Notes: generated from the letters alone by a model not told the origin. Shown: positions 24,082 through 32,689, counted from the first letter of the stretch. The stretch: 64,000 bases of DNA from Pseudomonas sp. ANT_J12 (GCF_008370045.1 NZ_VOBN01000009.1:62001-126000); one strand, 5' to 3'. Made by a program: numbers and translations.

Positions 24082-24972
24082 ATGTTGTTGACTCGTCATT
24101 TAGATGCCAATGCCACGCTGGTTTCACTGCTCCAGCCGCTGACCACCCGCGACGGTTTCGCCCCCACGGCGTTGCCGGGTGTGCAGGTGTTGCGCGCCAG
24201 TTGCGACGTGGCCCGTGGGCCGCAGATCTATGAGCCGAGCCTGGTGATCATTGTCCAGGGCAGCAAATTGGCGTACCTGGGGCCGCGAACCCTGGAATAT
24301 GGCGCCGGGCATTATCTGATCCAGGCGTTGCCGGTGCCGTTCGAGTGCGAAACCTTTGCCGCGCCGGAGGGGCCGATGCTGGGGATTTCCATCGCCATCG
24401 ATCGGATCCTGCTTGGTGAATTGGTGCTGGCCATGGGGCTGGTGTCGGGGCGCAGTATTGCGGCGCAGACGCTGGAATCCATGACCTCGACGGTGCTCGA
24501 TGACGGCATGCGCGGTTGTGTGGAGCGGCTGCTGCGCTGCCTGCACGATCCGCTGGAATGCCAGATCATGGGCCAGGCGCGGGTGCGTGAATTATTGTTC
24601 GTGGCCTTGCGCGGTCCCCAGGCCGATGTGTTGCGGGCGTTGGTAGAGCAGCAAGGGCAGTTCGCGCGGATTGCCGCGTCGCTCAACCATTTACACGGGC
24701 ATTTCACCGAGCCGTTGAATGTCGAGACGCTGGCCAGTTGCGCGAACATGAGCGCGTCGACCTTTCATGAGCATTTCAAGCGCAGCACGTTGTTGTCGCC
24801 GGTGCAGTATCTGAAGCGTTTGCGCTTGCTCAAGGCGCAGCAGTTGTTGCTGGCTGAAGGGTTGGGCGTGGCGCAGGTGGCGCATCGGGTGGGGTATCAG
24901 AGCACGTCGCAGTTCAGTCGTGAGTACAAGCGCTACTTTGAGCGTAATCCGGGGGATGAGCGCGCTGCCTGA
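24082..24972 (+). CDS. AraC-family transcriptional regulator
   Basis: A 296-residue regulator. Residues about 20-190 form the AraC_N cupin-like domain (VQVLRASCDVARGPQIYEPSLVIIVQGSK is the diagnostic opening). Residues about 195-290 hold the paired helix-turn-helix (LASCANMSASTFHEHFKRST and VAQVAHRVGYQSTSQFSREYKRYF). The AraC_N subgroup commonly controls a divergent oxidoreductase gene, as here with the zinc dehydrogenase. The effector, likely an aldehyde, is unknown. The start has weak ribosome-site sequence (AAGTTTTCCCC). Confidence 0.87.
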   Translation: MLLTRHLDANATLVSLLQPLTTRDGFAPTALPGVQVLRASCDVARGPQIYEPSLVIIVQGSKLAYLGPRTLEYGAGHYLIQALPVPFECETFAAPEGPMLGISIAIDRILLGELVLAMGLVSGRSIAAQTLESMTSTVLDDGMRGCVERLLRCLHDPLECQIMGQARVRELLFVALRGPQADVLRALVEQQGQFARIAASLNHLHGHFTEPLNVETLASCANMSASTFHEHFKRSTLLSPVQYLKRLRLLKAQQLLLAEGLGVAQVAHRVGYQSTSQFSREYKRYFERNPGDERAA

Positions 24973-24988
24973 AACACCGACAATCTTC

Positions 24989-25080
24989 TGTAGGAGCAAA
25001 GCTTGCTCGCGATAGCGGTCTGTCATTCGGCATTGTCGTTGCCTGGCATACCGCTATCGCGAGCAAGCTTTGCTCCTACA
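24989..25080. repeat. REP pair (GTAGGAGCAAAGCTTGCTC variant)
   Basis: Arms TGTAGGAGCAAAGCTTGCTC and GAGCAAGCTTTGCTCCTACA with inner GCGATAGCGG/CCGCTATCGC, between converging genes. Confidence 0.9.
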
Positions 25081-25110
25081 TTTGGGTTGTGGTGATTCCT
25101 GAATCGTAGG

Positions 25111-25140
25111 CAACAAAAAGGCCCCCATTCGGGAGCCTCG
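25111..25140 (-). terminator. Intrinsic terminator of the ETF-QO gene
   Basis: Read on the minus strand: GAGGCTCCCGAATGGGGGCC followed by TTTTTG. It begins 18 nt beyond the ETF-QO stop codon. Confidence 0.8.
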
Positions 25141-25157
25141 ATGTTCAGGCGTGCGGC

Positions 25158-26822
25158 TTACATGTTCGGGTAAGTCGGGCCGCCGGAGCCTTCCGGCGCC
25201 ACCCAGGTGATGTTCTGTGCAGGGTCCTTGATGTCGCAGGTCTTGCAGTGAACGCAGTTCTGGGCGTTGATCTGGAAGCGCTTCTCGCCGTCTTCCTTGG
25301 TCACCACTTCGTACACGCCGGCCGGGCAGTAGCGCTGGGCAGGCTCATCGTACAGCGGCAGGTTCTTGCTGATCGGGATGCTCGGGTCGGTCAGCTTCAG
25401 GTGGCACGGCTGTTCTTCTTCGTGGTTGGTACCGGAGATGAACACCGAGCTGAGTTTGTCGAAGCTGAGCTTGCCGTCGGGTTTCGGGTAGTCGATCTTC
25501 TTGCAGTCCGCCGCGAGCTTCAGGCACGCGTAATCCGGCTTGGTGTCGTGCAGGGTGAACGGCAGTTTGCCGCCGAAGATGTTCTGGTCCAGCCAGTTGA
25601 AACCGCCGCCGACGATGGCACCGAATTTGTGGATCGCCGGGCCGAAGTTGCGGCTGGCGAACAGTTCGTCGTAGAGCCAGCTCTTCTTGAACGCATCGAC
25701 GTAAGTGGTCAGCTCTTCGGTGCCGTCCTTCTCGGCAAACAACGCCTCGGCTACGGATTCAGCGGCGAGCATGCCGGACTTCATCGCGGTGTGGCTGCCT
25801 TTGATCTTGGCGAAGTTCAGGGTGCCGAGGTCGCAACCGATCAGCGCGCCGCCCTTGAACACCATTTTCGGCAGCGAGTTCAGGCCACCCTTGCAGATCG
25901 CGCGAGCGCCGTAGCTGATGCGCTTGCCGCCTTCCAGGTACTGCTTGAGCACCGGGTGATGCTTGAGGCGCTGGAACTCGTCGAACGGCGACAGGTAAGT
26001 GTTGCTGTAGGACAGATCGACGATCAGACCGACTACGACCTGGTTGTTTTCCAGGTGATAGAGGAACGAGCCACCGGTGTTCTCGGTGCCCATGATGTCC
26101 AGCGGCCAACCGGCGGTGTGGACCACCAGGCCTGGCTGATGCTTGGCCGGGTCGATTTCCCAGATTTCTTTCAGGCCGATGCCGTAGTGCTGGGCGTCGG
26201 CATCGCTGTCGAGGTTGAAGCGCTTGATCAGTTGCTTGCCGATGTGGCCACGGCAACCTTCGGCGAACAGCGTGTACTTGCCACGCAGCTCCATGCCTGG
26301 GGTGTACAGGCCTTCTTTCGGATGGCCTTCGCGGTCAACGCCCAGATCGCCGGTGATGATCCCGCGTACCACGCCGTTCTCGTCGAACAGCGCTTCCTGG
26401 GCGGCGAAGCCCGGGTAGATTTCCACGCCCAGGTTCTCGGCCTGCTGGGCGAGCCAGCGGCACAGGTTGCCCAGGGAGATGATGTAGTTGCCTTCGTTGT
26501 GCATGGTCTTGGGCACAAAGAGGTCGGGGATTTTCTGCGCGCTTTCAGCGTTCTTGAGAACGAAGATGTCATCGCGGGTGACCGGCGTGTTCAGCGGGGC
26601 GCCGAGTTCTTTCCAGTCCGGGAACAGTTCGTTCAGGGCGCGTGGTTCAAACACGGCACCAGACAGGATGTGAGCACCGACTTCGGAGCCTTTTTCGACC
26701 ACGCAGACGCTGATTTCCTTACCGGCTTCGGCGGCCTTCTGCTTCAAGCGGCAGGCGGCGGAAAGACCAGCGGGGCCGGCACCGACGATGACCACGTCGA
26801 ATTCCATGTATTCGCGTTCCAC
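25158..26822 (-). CDS. Electron transfer flavoprotein-ubiquinone oxidoreductase
   Basis: A 554-residue membrane-associated flavoprotein that passes electrons from ETF to ubiquinone, linking acyl-CoA dehydrogenases to respiration. The FAD-binding start is VVIVGAGPAGLSAACRL (residues 9-25). The C-terminal 4Fe-4S site is in INAQNCVHCKTCDIKDP with an earlier Cys in YDEPAQRYCPAGVYE. The protein ends in the conserved GGPTYPNM. It is divergent from etfBA across a 548-nt intergenic region with a PsrA-like site. Family length and motifs are complete. Confidence 0.95.
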   Translation of the reverse strand: MEREYMEFDVVIVGAGPAGLSAACRLKQKAAEAGKEISVCVVEKGSEVGAHILSGAVFEPRALNELFPDWKELGAPLNTPVTRDDIFVLKNAESAQKIPDLFVPKTMHNEGNYIISLGNLCRWLAQQAENLGVEIYPGFAAQEALFDENGVVRGIITGDLGVDREGHPKEGLYTPGMELRGKYTLFAEGCRGHIGKQLIKRFNLDSDADAQHYGIGLKEIWEIDPAKHQPGLVVHTAGWPLDIMGTENTGGSFLYHLENNQVVVGLIVDLSYSNTYLSPFDEFQRLKHHPVLKQYLEGGKRISYGARAICKGGLNSLPKMVFKGGALIGCDLGTLNFAKIKGSHTAMKSGMLAAESVAEALFAEKDGTEELTTYVDAFKKSWLYDELFASRNFGPAIHKFGAIVGGGFNWLDQNIFGGKLPFTLHDTKPDYACLKLAADCKKIDYPKPDGKLSFDKLSSVFISGTNHEEEQPCHLKLTDPSIPISKNLPLYDEPAQRYCPAGVYEVVTKEDGEKRFQINAQNCVHCKTCDIKDPAQNITWVAPEGSGGPTYPNM

Positions 26823-27370
26823 AGGTTATCTCCTACTCAAGGCTCAACAGTTTTTTTTTCTAATATTGGAGGTTTGGTGTCGCATCCATGAATCCCGGCG
26901 CAAGGCCGGAAGAGGACAATCGATGAACCACCTTTCTCTCTGGGTGGCGCATTATATCTACACCACTCCTAGCGTCCAATACAAACGTTTGTTTGAATTG
27001 GCTCAAAGCCAGAGAAATCCAAGTCACGCGGCTTATGACTGGCCATTTTGCCGTATTGACCGGAATAGGTGTTCCGGTCAAGATACGGGCGGTTTTGCGC
27101 TCGCCGTAGGCTGACTGTTGGTTTCAAGAGCACCTCTAAAGACAGGGCGATGGCAGTACAAGGTGATGCGTGGCGAGGATTCGGCGCGCAGTTTACACGC
27201 CGCGGTAATGAATGACTCATCGGTCACCACTGACGAACGGTCATCAGCAACGCGAGCCGTGTCACCCCGTTCAGATGCCAGCGTTTTTAGAGGTGCCCTT
27301 GCGCCCACGAGCATCAACCGCCAGGTTCGCCTAGGCGACTTTCTTTTCACCGGAGAGTAACGAGGAATCC
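26823..27370. other. 548-nt intergenic region between ETF-QO and etfB
   Basis: No convincing gene; short frames here have poor composition. It holds the divergent promoters, a PsrA-type site at 26982-26995, and an inverted repeat GCACCTCTAAA (27130-27140) / TTTAGAGGTGC (27286-27296) whose 145-nt loop would lie in the etfB leader. AAAGTAACGAGGAATCC forms the etfB ribosome site region. Confidence 0.6.
26982..26995. promoter_or_regulatory. PsrA-type operator CAAAC-N4-GTTTG
   Basis: CAAACGTTTGTTTG matches the published PsrA consensus (G/C)AAAC(N2-4)GTTT(G/C). PsrA is a fatty-acid-responsive TetR regulator of Pseudomonas. Its presence between the two ETF units would couple them to fatty-acid oxidation. 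Binding is inferred. Confidence 0.6.
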
Positions 27371-28120
27371 ATGAAGGTTCTTGTAGCTGTCAAACGCGTT
27401 GTGGATTACAACGTCAAGGTTCGCGTCAAGGCGGACAATTCCGGCGTCGACCTCGCTAACGTGAAGATGTCGATGAACCCATTCTGCGAGATCGCAGTGG
27501 AAGAAGCCGTACGCCTGAAAGAGAAAGGTGTTGCGACTGAAATCGTCGTCGTCTCGATCGGCCCGTCCACCGCACAAGAGCAACTGCGCACCGCGCTGGC
27601 TCTGGGTGCCGACCGCGCCATCCTCGTCGAATCCGCTGAAGATCTGACTTCCCTGGCCGTTGCCAAACTGTTGAAGGCTGTCGTCGACAAGGAACAGCCT
27701 CAGCTGGTGATCCTTGGCAAACAAGCCATCGACAGCGACAACAACCAGACTGGCCAGATGCTCGCTGCATTGAGCGGCTACGGTCAGGGCACCTTCGCTT
27801 CGAAAGTCGAAGTCACTGGCGACACCGTTGCCGTGACCCGCGAAATCGACGGCGGCGCGCAGACGGTTTCCCTGAAACTGCCGGCCATCGTCACCACCGA
27901 CCTGCGTTTGAACGAGCCGCGTTACGCGTCCCTGCCAAACATCATGAAAGCCAAGAAGAAGCCTCTCGAAGTGCTGACTCCGGACGCTTTGGGCGTTTCC
28001 ACCGCCTCCACCAACAAGACCGTGAAAGTCGAAGCGCCGGCTGCACGCAGCGCGGGCATCAAGGTCAAGTCGGTGGCTGAACTGGTCGAGAAACTGAAAA
28101 ACGAAGCGAAGGTAATCTAA
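27371..28120 (+). CDS. etfB: Electron transfer flavoprotein beta subunit
   Basis: A 249-residue cytoplasmic subunit of the FAD/AMP-containing electron carrier. The family signature region VAKLLKAVVDKEQPQLVILGKQAID (about residues 97-121) and the AMP-binding DNNQTGQMLAALSG segment are intact, as is the recognition-loop area RYASLPNIMKAKKKPLE. The stop codon is immediately followed by the etfA ATG (28121), so the subunits are co-translated. It receives electrons from acyl-CoA and other dehydrogenases and hands them to ETF-QO encoded divergently. Confidence 0.95.
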   Translation: MKVLVAVKRVVDYNVKVRVKADNSGVDLANVKMSMNPFCEIAVEEAVRLKEKGVATEIVVVSIGPSTAQEQLRTALALGADRAILVESAEDLTSLAVAKLLKAVVDKEQPQLVILGKQAIDSDNNQTGQMLAALSGYGQGTFASKVEVTGDTVAVTREIDGGAQTVSLKLPAIVTTDLRLNEPRYASLPNIMKAKKKPLEVLTPDALGVSTASTNKTVKVEAPAARSAGIKVKSVAELVEKLKNEAKVI

Positions 28121-29050
28121 ATGACTATCTTGGTTATTGCTGAACACGACAACAAAGTGCTGGCCCCGGCCACGCTGAACACCGTGGCTGCTGCTGTCAA
28201 AATCGGCGGCGACATCCACGTGCTGGTTGCAGGTCAGGGCGCTGGCGCCGTGGCTGAAGCCGCTGCGAAAATCGCCGGCGTGGCGAAAGTGCTGGTGGCC
28301 GACAACGCCGCCTACGCTCACCAACTGCCGGAAAACGTTGCTCCTCTGGTTGCAGAGTTGGGTAAAAGCTACAGCCACATCCTGGCTGCCGCGACGTCCA
28401 ACGGCAAAAACATCCTGCCGCGCGTTGCTGCGCAGCTGGACGTTGACCAGATCTCCGAGATCATCTCGGTTGAAAGCGCTGACACCTTCAAGCGTCCGAT
28501 CTACGCCGGTAACGCCATCGCTACCGTTCAATCGAATGCTGCGGTCAAAGTGATCACCGTGCGCGCCACCGGTTTCGACCCGGTTGCCGCTGAAGGTGGT
28601 TCGGCTGCTGTGGAAGCGGTTGCGGCTGCCCACGACGCTGGCACTTCGAGCTTCGTTGGCGAAGAACTGGCCAAGTCCGATCGTCCGGAACTGACCGCTG
28701 CCAAGATCGTCGTTTCCGGCGGTCGCGGCATGCAGAACGGCGACAACTTCAAACACCTGTACGCCCTGGCCGACAAGCTGGGCGCTGCCGTCGGTGCTTC
28801 CCGTGCCGCGGTCGACGCAGGTTTTGTACCCAACGACATGCAGGTCGGTCAGACCGGCAAGATCGTTGCTCCACAGCTGTACATCGCGGTCGGTATCTCC
28901 GGCGCGATCCAGCACCTGGCCGGCATGAAAGACTCCAAAGTGATCGTTGCGATCAACAAGGACGAAGAAGCGCCGATCTTCCAGGTGGCCGATTACGGCC
29001 TGGTGGCAGACCTGTTCGAAGCAATCCCTGAGTTCGAGAAGCTGGTCTAA
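28121..29050 (+). CDS. etfA: Electron transfer flavoprotein alpha subunit
   Basis: A 309-residue subunit that binds FAD through its C-terminal domain: SGGRGMQNGDNFK, GASRAAVDAGFVPNDMQVGQTGK and the signature LYIAVGISGAIQHLAGM with VAINKDEEAPIF. The N-terminal domain (1-190) pairs with EtfB. Starts directly after the etfB stop. An intrinsic terminator follows 20 nt after the gene. Confidence 0.95.
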   Translation: MTILVIAEHDNKVLAPATLNTVAAAVKIGGDIHVLVAGQGAGAVAEAAAKIAGVAKVLVADNAAYAHQLPENVAPLVAELGKSYSHILAAATSNGKNILPRVAAQLDVDQISEIISVESADTFKRPIYAGNAIATVQSNAAVKVITVRATGFDPVAAEGGSAAVEAVAAAHDAGTSSFVGEELAKSDRPELTAAKIVVSGGRGMQNGDNFKHLYALADKLGAAVGASRAAVDAGFVPNDMQVGQTGKIVAPQLYIAVGISGAIQHLAGMKDSKVIVAINKDEEAPIFQVADYGLVADLFEAIPEFEKLV

Positions 29051-29072
29051 TCCAGCGGCCTGACTTATAAAG

Positions 29073-29101
29073 AGCCCGACCTTTTGGTCGGGCTTTTTTT
29101 T
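29073..29101 (+). terminator. Intrinsic terminator of etfBA
   Basis: AGCCCGACCTTTTGGTCGGGCT hairpin (loop CTTTTGG region) followed by a run of eight T. Confidence 0.93.
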
Positions 29102-29130
29102 GTTCCGGATTTGAATGGGAGAGTGTTGCC

Positions 29131-29964
29131 ATGGATTTGCGCCGCGTAGGTGGCTGGTCATTGCTGCTGGGGCTGACGCTGTTGCCAGGGCTCGCGAGCG
29201 CCGCTGGCAAATGCGAGCGCCTGGTGGTCACCGGCAGCCCGGATGCACCGCCGTACCTGTGGCAAGACCCGCAGAACCCCAAGCACCTGATCGGCGCCAG
29301 TGCCGATTTGTTGCAGCACGTGGCGGGGGAGCTGGGTATCAAGATCGAGATGCTTTACGCCGGCAAACGTGCCCAGGCCCTGGATGAAGTGCGCAGCGGG
29401 CGCATGGACATGCTGGCGGACGCGCCGTTGACGCTCAGCGAGCTGGAAACCCTGGATTACATCCATCCGCCGTTGCTGGAAAACGACTATCTGGTCTGGA
29501 CCCGTAAAGACTCGACGCTGCCCTACAGCGAAGCCAAAGACCTGCACGGGCACACCGGCGCTGTGTCGGAAAAGTCTCGAATGACCCGGGAATTTGGCAC
29601 TTTCGCCGAGCAGCAATTGACCCTCAGCCGTACACCAAACCTGACCCAGGCCTTTCAGAAATTGCTGCTGGGCGAGGTGGAATATGTACTCGCCGGGCGC
29701 TACTCGGGCATGGCGGCCGCGCAGGCATTGGGCATGGGCAACGACCTGCAAGCCTATCCGCAACCGGTCGACAGACCCGGCCTGTTCCTCGCGGTTTCCC
29801 ATAACTCCGCCTGCAACGATCCGTGGTTGCGCGGACAGCTGGCCAAAAAGATGACAGAATTGCCCGCGTCCGGACTGACGGAAGCCGTGCTGCAACGCAA
29901 CATCGAGCGCTGGAAAGCCCAGCAGCAACTGCAGCAACACCCCGCCAGTACCCCAAAACAGTAG
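29131..29964 (+). CDS. Periplasmic solute-binding protein, SBP_bac_3 type
   Basis: A 277-residue exported protein with a signal peptide (1-25, GLASA/AGKC). The mature fold is the family 3 binding protein used for amino acids: ERLVVTGSPDAPPYLW at the start, LIGASADLLQHVAGELGIKIE, and the DMLADAPLTLSELETLDYIHPPLL hinge region. No permease or ATPase gene is adjacent, so it could feed a distant transporter or act as a sensor-type binding protein. Its stop is 10 nt before the DUF4398 gene, suggesting one transcript with the envelope pair downstream. Confidence 0.75.
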   Translation: MDLRRVGGWSLLLGLTLLPGLASAAGKCERLVVTGSPDAPPYLWQDPQNPKHLIGASADLLQHVAGELGIKIEMLYAGKRAQALDEVRSGRMDMLADAPLTLSELETLDYIHPPLLENDYLVWTRKDSTLPYSEAKDLHGHTGAVSEKSRMTREFGTFAEQQLTLSRTPNLTQAFQKLLLGEVEYVLAGRYSGMAAAQALGMGNDLQAYPQPVDRPGLFLAVSHNSACNDPWLRGQLAKKMTELPASGLTEAVLQRNIERWKAQQQLQQHPASTPKQ

Positions 29965-29973
29965 GGATTTTTA

Positions 29974-30330
29974 GTGAGTATTCGACCTCTTTTCGCTGCC
30001 CTGGCCGTTCTGGCTCTGGCGGGTTGTGCAGCCGATCCTGCGCCGAATGAACAAATACGCCTGACCGAGCAGGCCCTCGTCCAAGCCAAGGCCGTTGGCG
30101 CCACCGCTGACGAAGTGCCTGAGTTGAAGCTGGCAGAAGACAAATTCTCCCGCGCCCAAGGTGACATGACCGACCAGTCCTACAAGCATGCCCGCATGCG
30201 CGCCGAACAGGCTGAACTGGATGCGCGTCTGGCCGAAGCCCGGGTCCTGACCCTCAAGAGCCAGGAGCAGTTGAACGTACTCAATACCCGCATCACTCGC
30301 CTGCGCAAGCAACTGGGAGATGCCCAATGA
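29974..30330 (+). CDS. DUF4398 lipoprotein
   Basis: A 118-residue lipoprotein: signal peptide with lipobox LAGC (Cys15), then an alpha-helical DUF4398 domain (residues about 20-115) rich in Ala, Glu and Arg. The GTG start follows TAGGGATTTTTA. Its last four bases overlap the OmpA-family gene (ATGA). The two genes are usually adjacent in Pseudomonas, so they probably form one envelope complex; the function is unknown. Confidence 0.75.
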   Translation: MSIRPLFAALAVLALAGCAADPAPNEQIRLTEQALVQAKAVGATADEVPELKLAEDKFSRAQGDMTDQSYKHARMRAEQAELDARLAEARVLTLKSQEQLNVLNTRITRLRKQLGDAQ

Positions 30331-31139
30331 GCCTCAAGACCAAAGCACTCGGCGGTTTGCTCCTCGCAGGCTGCGTCAGCCTGTATGGCTGCGCCGGCCA
30401 GCACAGTGAGTCGGCGCTGCAAGAAGCCAGCGCCGACTTCCAGAAGGTCAAGGAAGATTCCAACGTGCTGCGCATTGCGCCGAAGGATGTGATCCGCGCC
30501 GGTGAGTCCCTGGCCCGCGCCGATCGTTTGTCCAGCTACTGGGGCAGCGGCTCGGATGTGGTGCATTACGCGTACCTGAGCCAGCGCTACAGCGAAATTG
30601 CCCGGGAACACACCAATCAGGTGCTCAACGAGGAGCAGGCGGCCAAGCTCGAACTGGAGCGCCAGCGCCTGCAACTGGCCCTGCGCGAGTCCAAGTTGCT
30701 CAGCGTGCAACAACAGGGCAAGTGGCTTGAAGAGCAGATCGTTGCACTGGCCACCACCCAGACCGATCGCGGACTGGTGATGACCCTGGGCGACGTACTG
30801 TTCGATACCGGTGAGGCGGAGTTGAAGAACTCGGCGAACCGTGTGGTGCTGAAAATTGTGCAGTTCCTGCAACTCAACCCGAAACGCGTGGTGCGGATCG
30901 AGGGCTACACCGACAGCACCGGCGGCAAGCAGGACAACCTCAAACTGTCCCGCGACCGCGCGCAATCGGTGGCCGACGTGTTGATGGACCTGGGTATCGA
31001 AGACAAACGCATCCAGGTCGAAGGCTATGGCGATGAATACCCGGTGGACGTCAACGCCACTGAGCGTGGTCGCGCACAGAACCGTCGAGTGGAAATTGTG
31101 TTCTCCGACGAAAAAGGCCAGCTCGGCGCCGCCCGATAG
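30327..31139 (+). CDS. DUF4398 plus OmpA-family peptidoglycan-binding lipoprotein
   Basis: A 270-residue outer-membrane lipoprotein. A signal peptide ends at the lipobox SLYGC (Cys22). Residues about 28-145 repeat the DUF4398 helical domain, with a coiled stretch (EQAAKLELERQRLQLALRE). Residues about 150-262 form an OmpA/MotB peptidoglycan-binding domain with VLFDTGEAELK, IEGYTDSTG and the closing AQNRRVEIVF. It should tether the outer membrane to the cell wall together with its smaller partner. Confidence 0.85.
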   Translation: MSLKTKALGGLLLAGCVSLYGCAGQHSESALQEASADFQKVKEDSNVLRIAPKDVIRAGESLARADRLSSYWGSGSDVVHYAYLSQRYSEIAREHTNQVLNEEQAAKLELERQRLQLALRESKLLSVQQQGKWLEEQIVALATTQTDRGLVMTLGDVLFDTGEAELKNSANRVVLKIVQFLQLNPKRVVRIEGYTDSTGGKQDNLKLSRDRAQSVADVLMDLGIEDKRIQVEGYGDEYPVDVNATERGRAQNRRVEIVFSDEKGQLGAAR

Positions 31140-31154
31140 GGCAGCGTCTCTGGA

Positions 31155-31184
31155 AAACCCGGCCTGCCCGTCAGCGCCGGGTTT
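31155..31184 (+). terminator. Probable terminator of the OmpA-family gene
   Basis: AAACCCGGC and GCCGGGTTT form a 9-bp stem with a 12-nt loop. The T-run is short (TTTAATG). The left end of the insertion sequence seems to begin within 7 nt of it. Confidence 0.65.
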
Positions 31185-31204
31185 AATGAGATGGTCAGCC
31201 TGAC

Positions 31205-31244
31205 CGAGAAGCCCTGCAGGTTTACGCTTGCAGGGCTTTTCTCG
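31205..31244. repeat. Hairpin in the left end of the insertion sequence
   Basis: CGAGAAGCCCTGCA and TGCAGGGCTTTTCTCG form a stem of 13-14 bp around a 10-nt loop, 20 nt before the transposase start. It would block read-through into the gene or mark the recombination end. Confidence 0.75.
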
Positions 31245-31264
31245 TTTTCGGCGGAGGATCTCTC

Positions 31265-32287
31265 ATGAATACGATGACGCTTCTCGGTATCGACATTGGC
31301 AAACACAGTTTCCACCTGCATGGCCAGGATGCCAAAGGTCATCAGGTATTGCGCAAGAAAACCAACCGCGGCCAATTGCTCAGCACATTGGCGCAGGTAC
31401 CGTCCTGTACGGTGGTAATGGAGTCCTGCGGCGGCGCCCATTGGCTGGCTCGACAGATTGGTGCATTGGGCCACGAGGTGAAGCTGATCGCCCCGCAGTA
31501 CGTCAAACCATTCGTCAAAGGCAACAAAAACGACTTCATTGATGCCGAAGCGATTTGCGAGGCGGCGAGCCGCCCCGCGATGCGCTTCTGCTCGATCAAA
31601 ACCGCAGAGCAACAAACGCTTTCAGCCCTGCATCGTGTCCGTAAATCTTTGATTGGCCAGCGAACCGTCGCGACCAACCAGATTCATGGCTTTCTGCTGG
31701 AGTTCGGGATCAGCCTGCCTATAGGTGCCGCTGCGTTGCACCGCGTGCCGGCGCTGTTGGACGACCCGCAGCACCCGGTTCCGTTGCGCCTAAAGAGCGT
31801 AGTGATGCGTCTCCATCATCAAATTCAACAGCTGAATGATGAAATCAAGGACATCGAGTCCGATCTGAAGCAGCAGCTGAAAGAAGACGATGCCGGGAGT
31901 CGTTTGCAGAGTATTCCTGGCATCGGCCCGATCACCGCCAGCGCGGTATTGGCGGATGTGGGCGATGCGTCGAACTATCGAAGTGGACGCGATTTTGACG
32001 CTTCGCTAGGGCTGGTGCCGAGGCAGTATTCGACGGGCGGAAAAACAGTACTACTGGGGATCAGCAAGCGCGGCGACAAGCACATCCGCCAACTGCTGGT
32101 GCAGGGCGCGCGATCCATCATGCAGCATATCGATAAGCGGGAAGACGCCTTGGGGCCCTGGGTTCGAGAGCTGCTGACGCGTCGCCACTCCAATGTTGTC
32201 GCGTGCGCGCTGGCGAACAAACTGGCGCGCATCGTGTGGGCGGTACTGGCCAAAGGCGGCCAGTACGACCCACATCCGAACGCTTGA
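31265..32287 (+). CDS. IS110-family transposase (DEDD plus Transposase_20)
   Basis: A 340-residue recombinase. The N-terminal RuvC-like DEDD domain shows LLGIDIGKHSFHLH (first Asp near residue 9), VVMESCGG (Glu) and NDFIDAEAICEAA (Asp). The C-terminal Transposase_20 domain carries SIPGIGPITASAVLADVGD and the catalytic-Ser region PRQYSTGGKTVLLGISKRGD. The frame is intact, so it may be active. GGAGGATCTCTC precedes the ATG. IS110 enzymes use a non-coding 'bridge' RNA made from one end of the element; the candidate region is downstream. Confidence 0.92.
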   Translation: MNTMTLLGIDIGKHSFHLHGQDAKGHQVLRKKTNRGQLLSTLAQVPSCTVVMESCGGAHWLARQIGALGHEVKLIAPQYVKPFVKGNKNDFIDAEAICEAASRPAMRFCSIKTAEQQTLSALHRVRKSLIGQRTVATNQIHGFLLEFGISLPIGAAALHRVPALLDDPQHPVPLRLKSVVMRLHHQIQQLNDEIKDIESDLKQQLKEDDAGSRLQSIPGIGPITASAVLADVGDASNYRSGRDFDASLGLVPRQYSTGGKTVLLGISKRGDKHIRQLLVQGARSIMQHIDKREDALGPWVRELLTRRHSNVVACALANKLARIVWAVLAKGGQYDPHPNA

Positions 32288-32689
32288 ACAGCTTTACCAC
32301 CGGCTTTTGCGACGTCACTGACTGATGACAGTAAACGGCAAACGGCCCGACTGAGAACCTGGCATAAAAATCAGCTTTAGAGGCTGAGGGTTTTTTCAGG
32401 ACAGTCGGGAGCGGCTACTCATCGAGGGCCGAGCGTTGTTACAGCAACGCTCACAACGAGCCCGGATACATTAGCGCAAGCCAGCTTTACCGAAAACAGC
32501 CCATGAGGTTGCAGGAGATGGGCTGACCATACATTTTTACGCCTGCCAATCGCTTCACAAAGCAGTACAGATTTTGCTGACACTGCACTGTACGGTCGAC
32601 TATTGTGGCAACTGTCCCCGTACACTTCTAAACTGTTCCGGTATTGTTTCACACAAGAATAAAATGCCCGTGAAATCGAGTGCTGCGTC
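32288..32689. other. Non-coding region: IS right end with candidate structured RNA, then promoter of the MocR-like gene
   Basis: No gene in 402 nt. Stems seen: CCCGACTG (32346-32353) with CAGTCGGG (32402-32409); nested TCAGC (32371-32375) with GCTGA (32383-32387), followed by GGGTTTTTT; GAGCGTTG (32431-32438) with CAACGCTC (32445-32452). The IS right repeat is at 32521-32530. The remaining 159 nt is promoter sequence for the next gene. Confidence 0.5.

Larger units (their letters stand above)
31191..32530 (+). mobile_element. IS110-family insertion sequence, probably IS1111-type
   Basis: A 1.34 kb segment holding one transposase gene and bounded by a 10-bp inverted repeat ATGGTCAGCC (31191-31200) / GGCTGACCAT (32521-32530). 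Short left end (64 nt) and long right end (234 nt) fit the IS1111 group, which has sub-terminal inverted repeats and no target duplication. True ends probably lie a few bases outside the repeats and were not resolved. The left end contains a strong hairpin (31205-31244). Confidence 0.6.

Noticed and set aside
27118..27360. 80-codon plus-strand frame before etfB
   Set aside because: No ribosome site or family similarity; it covers the inverted-repeat leader.
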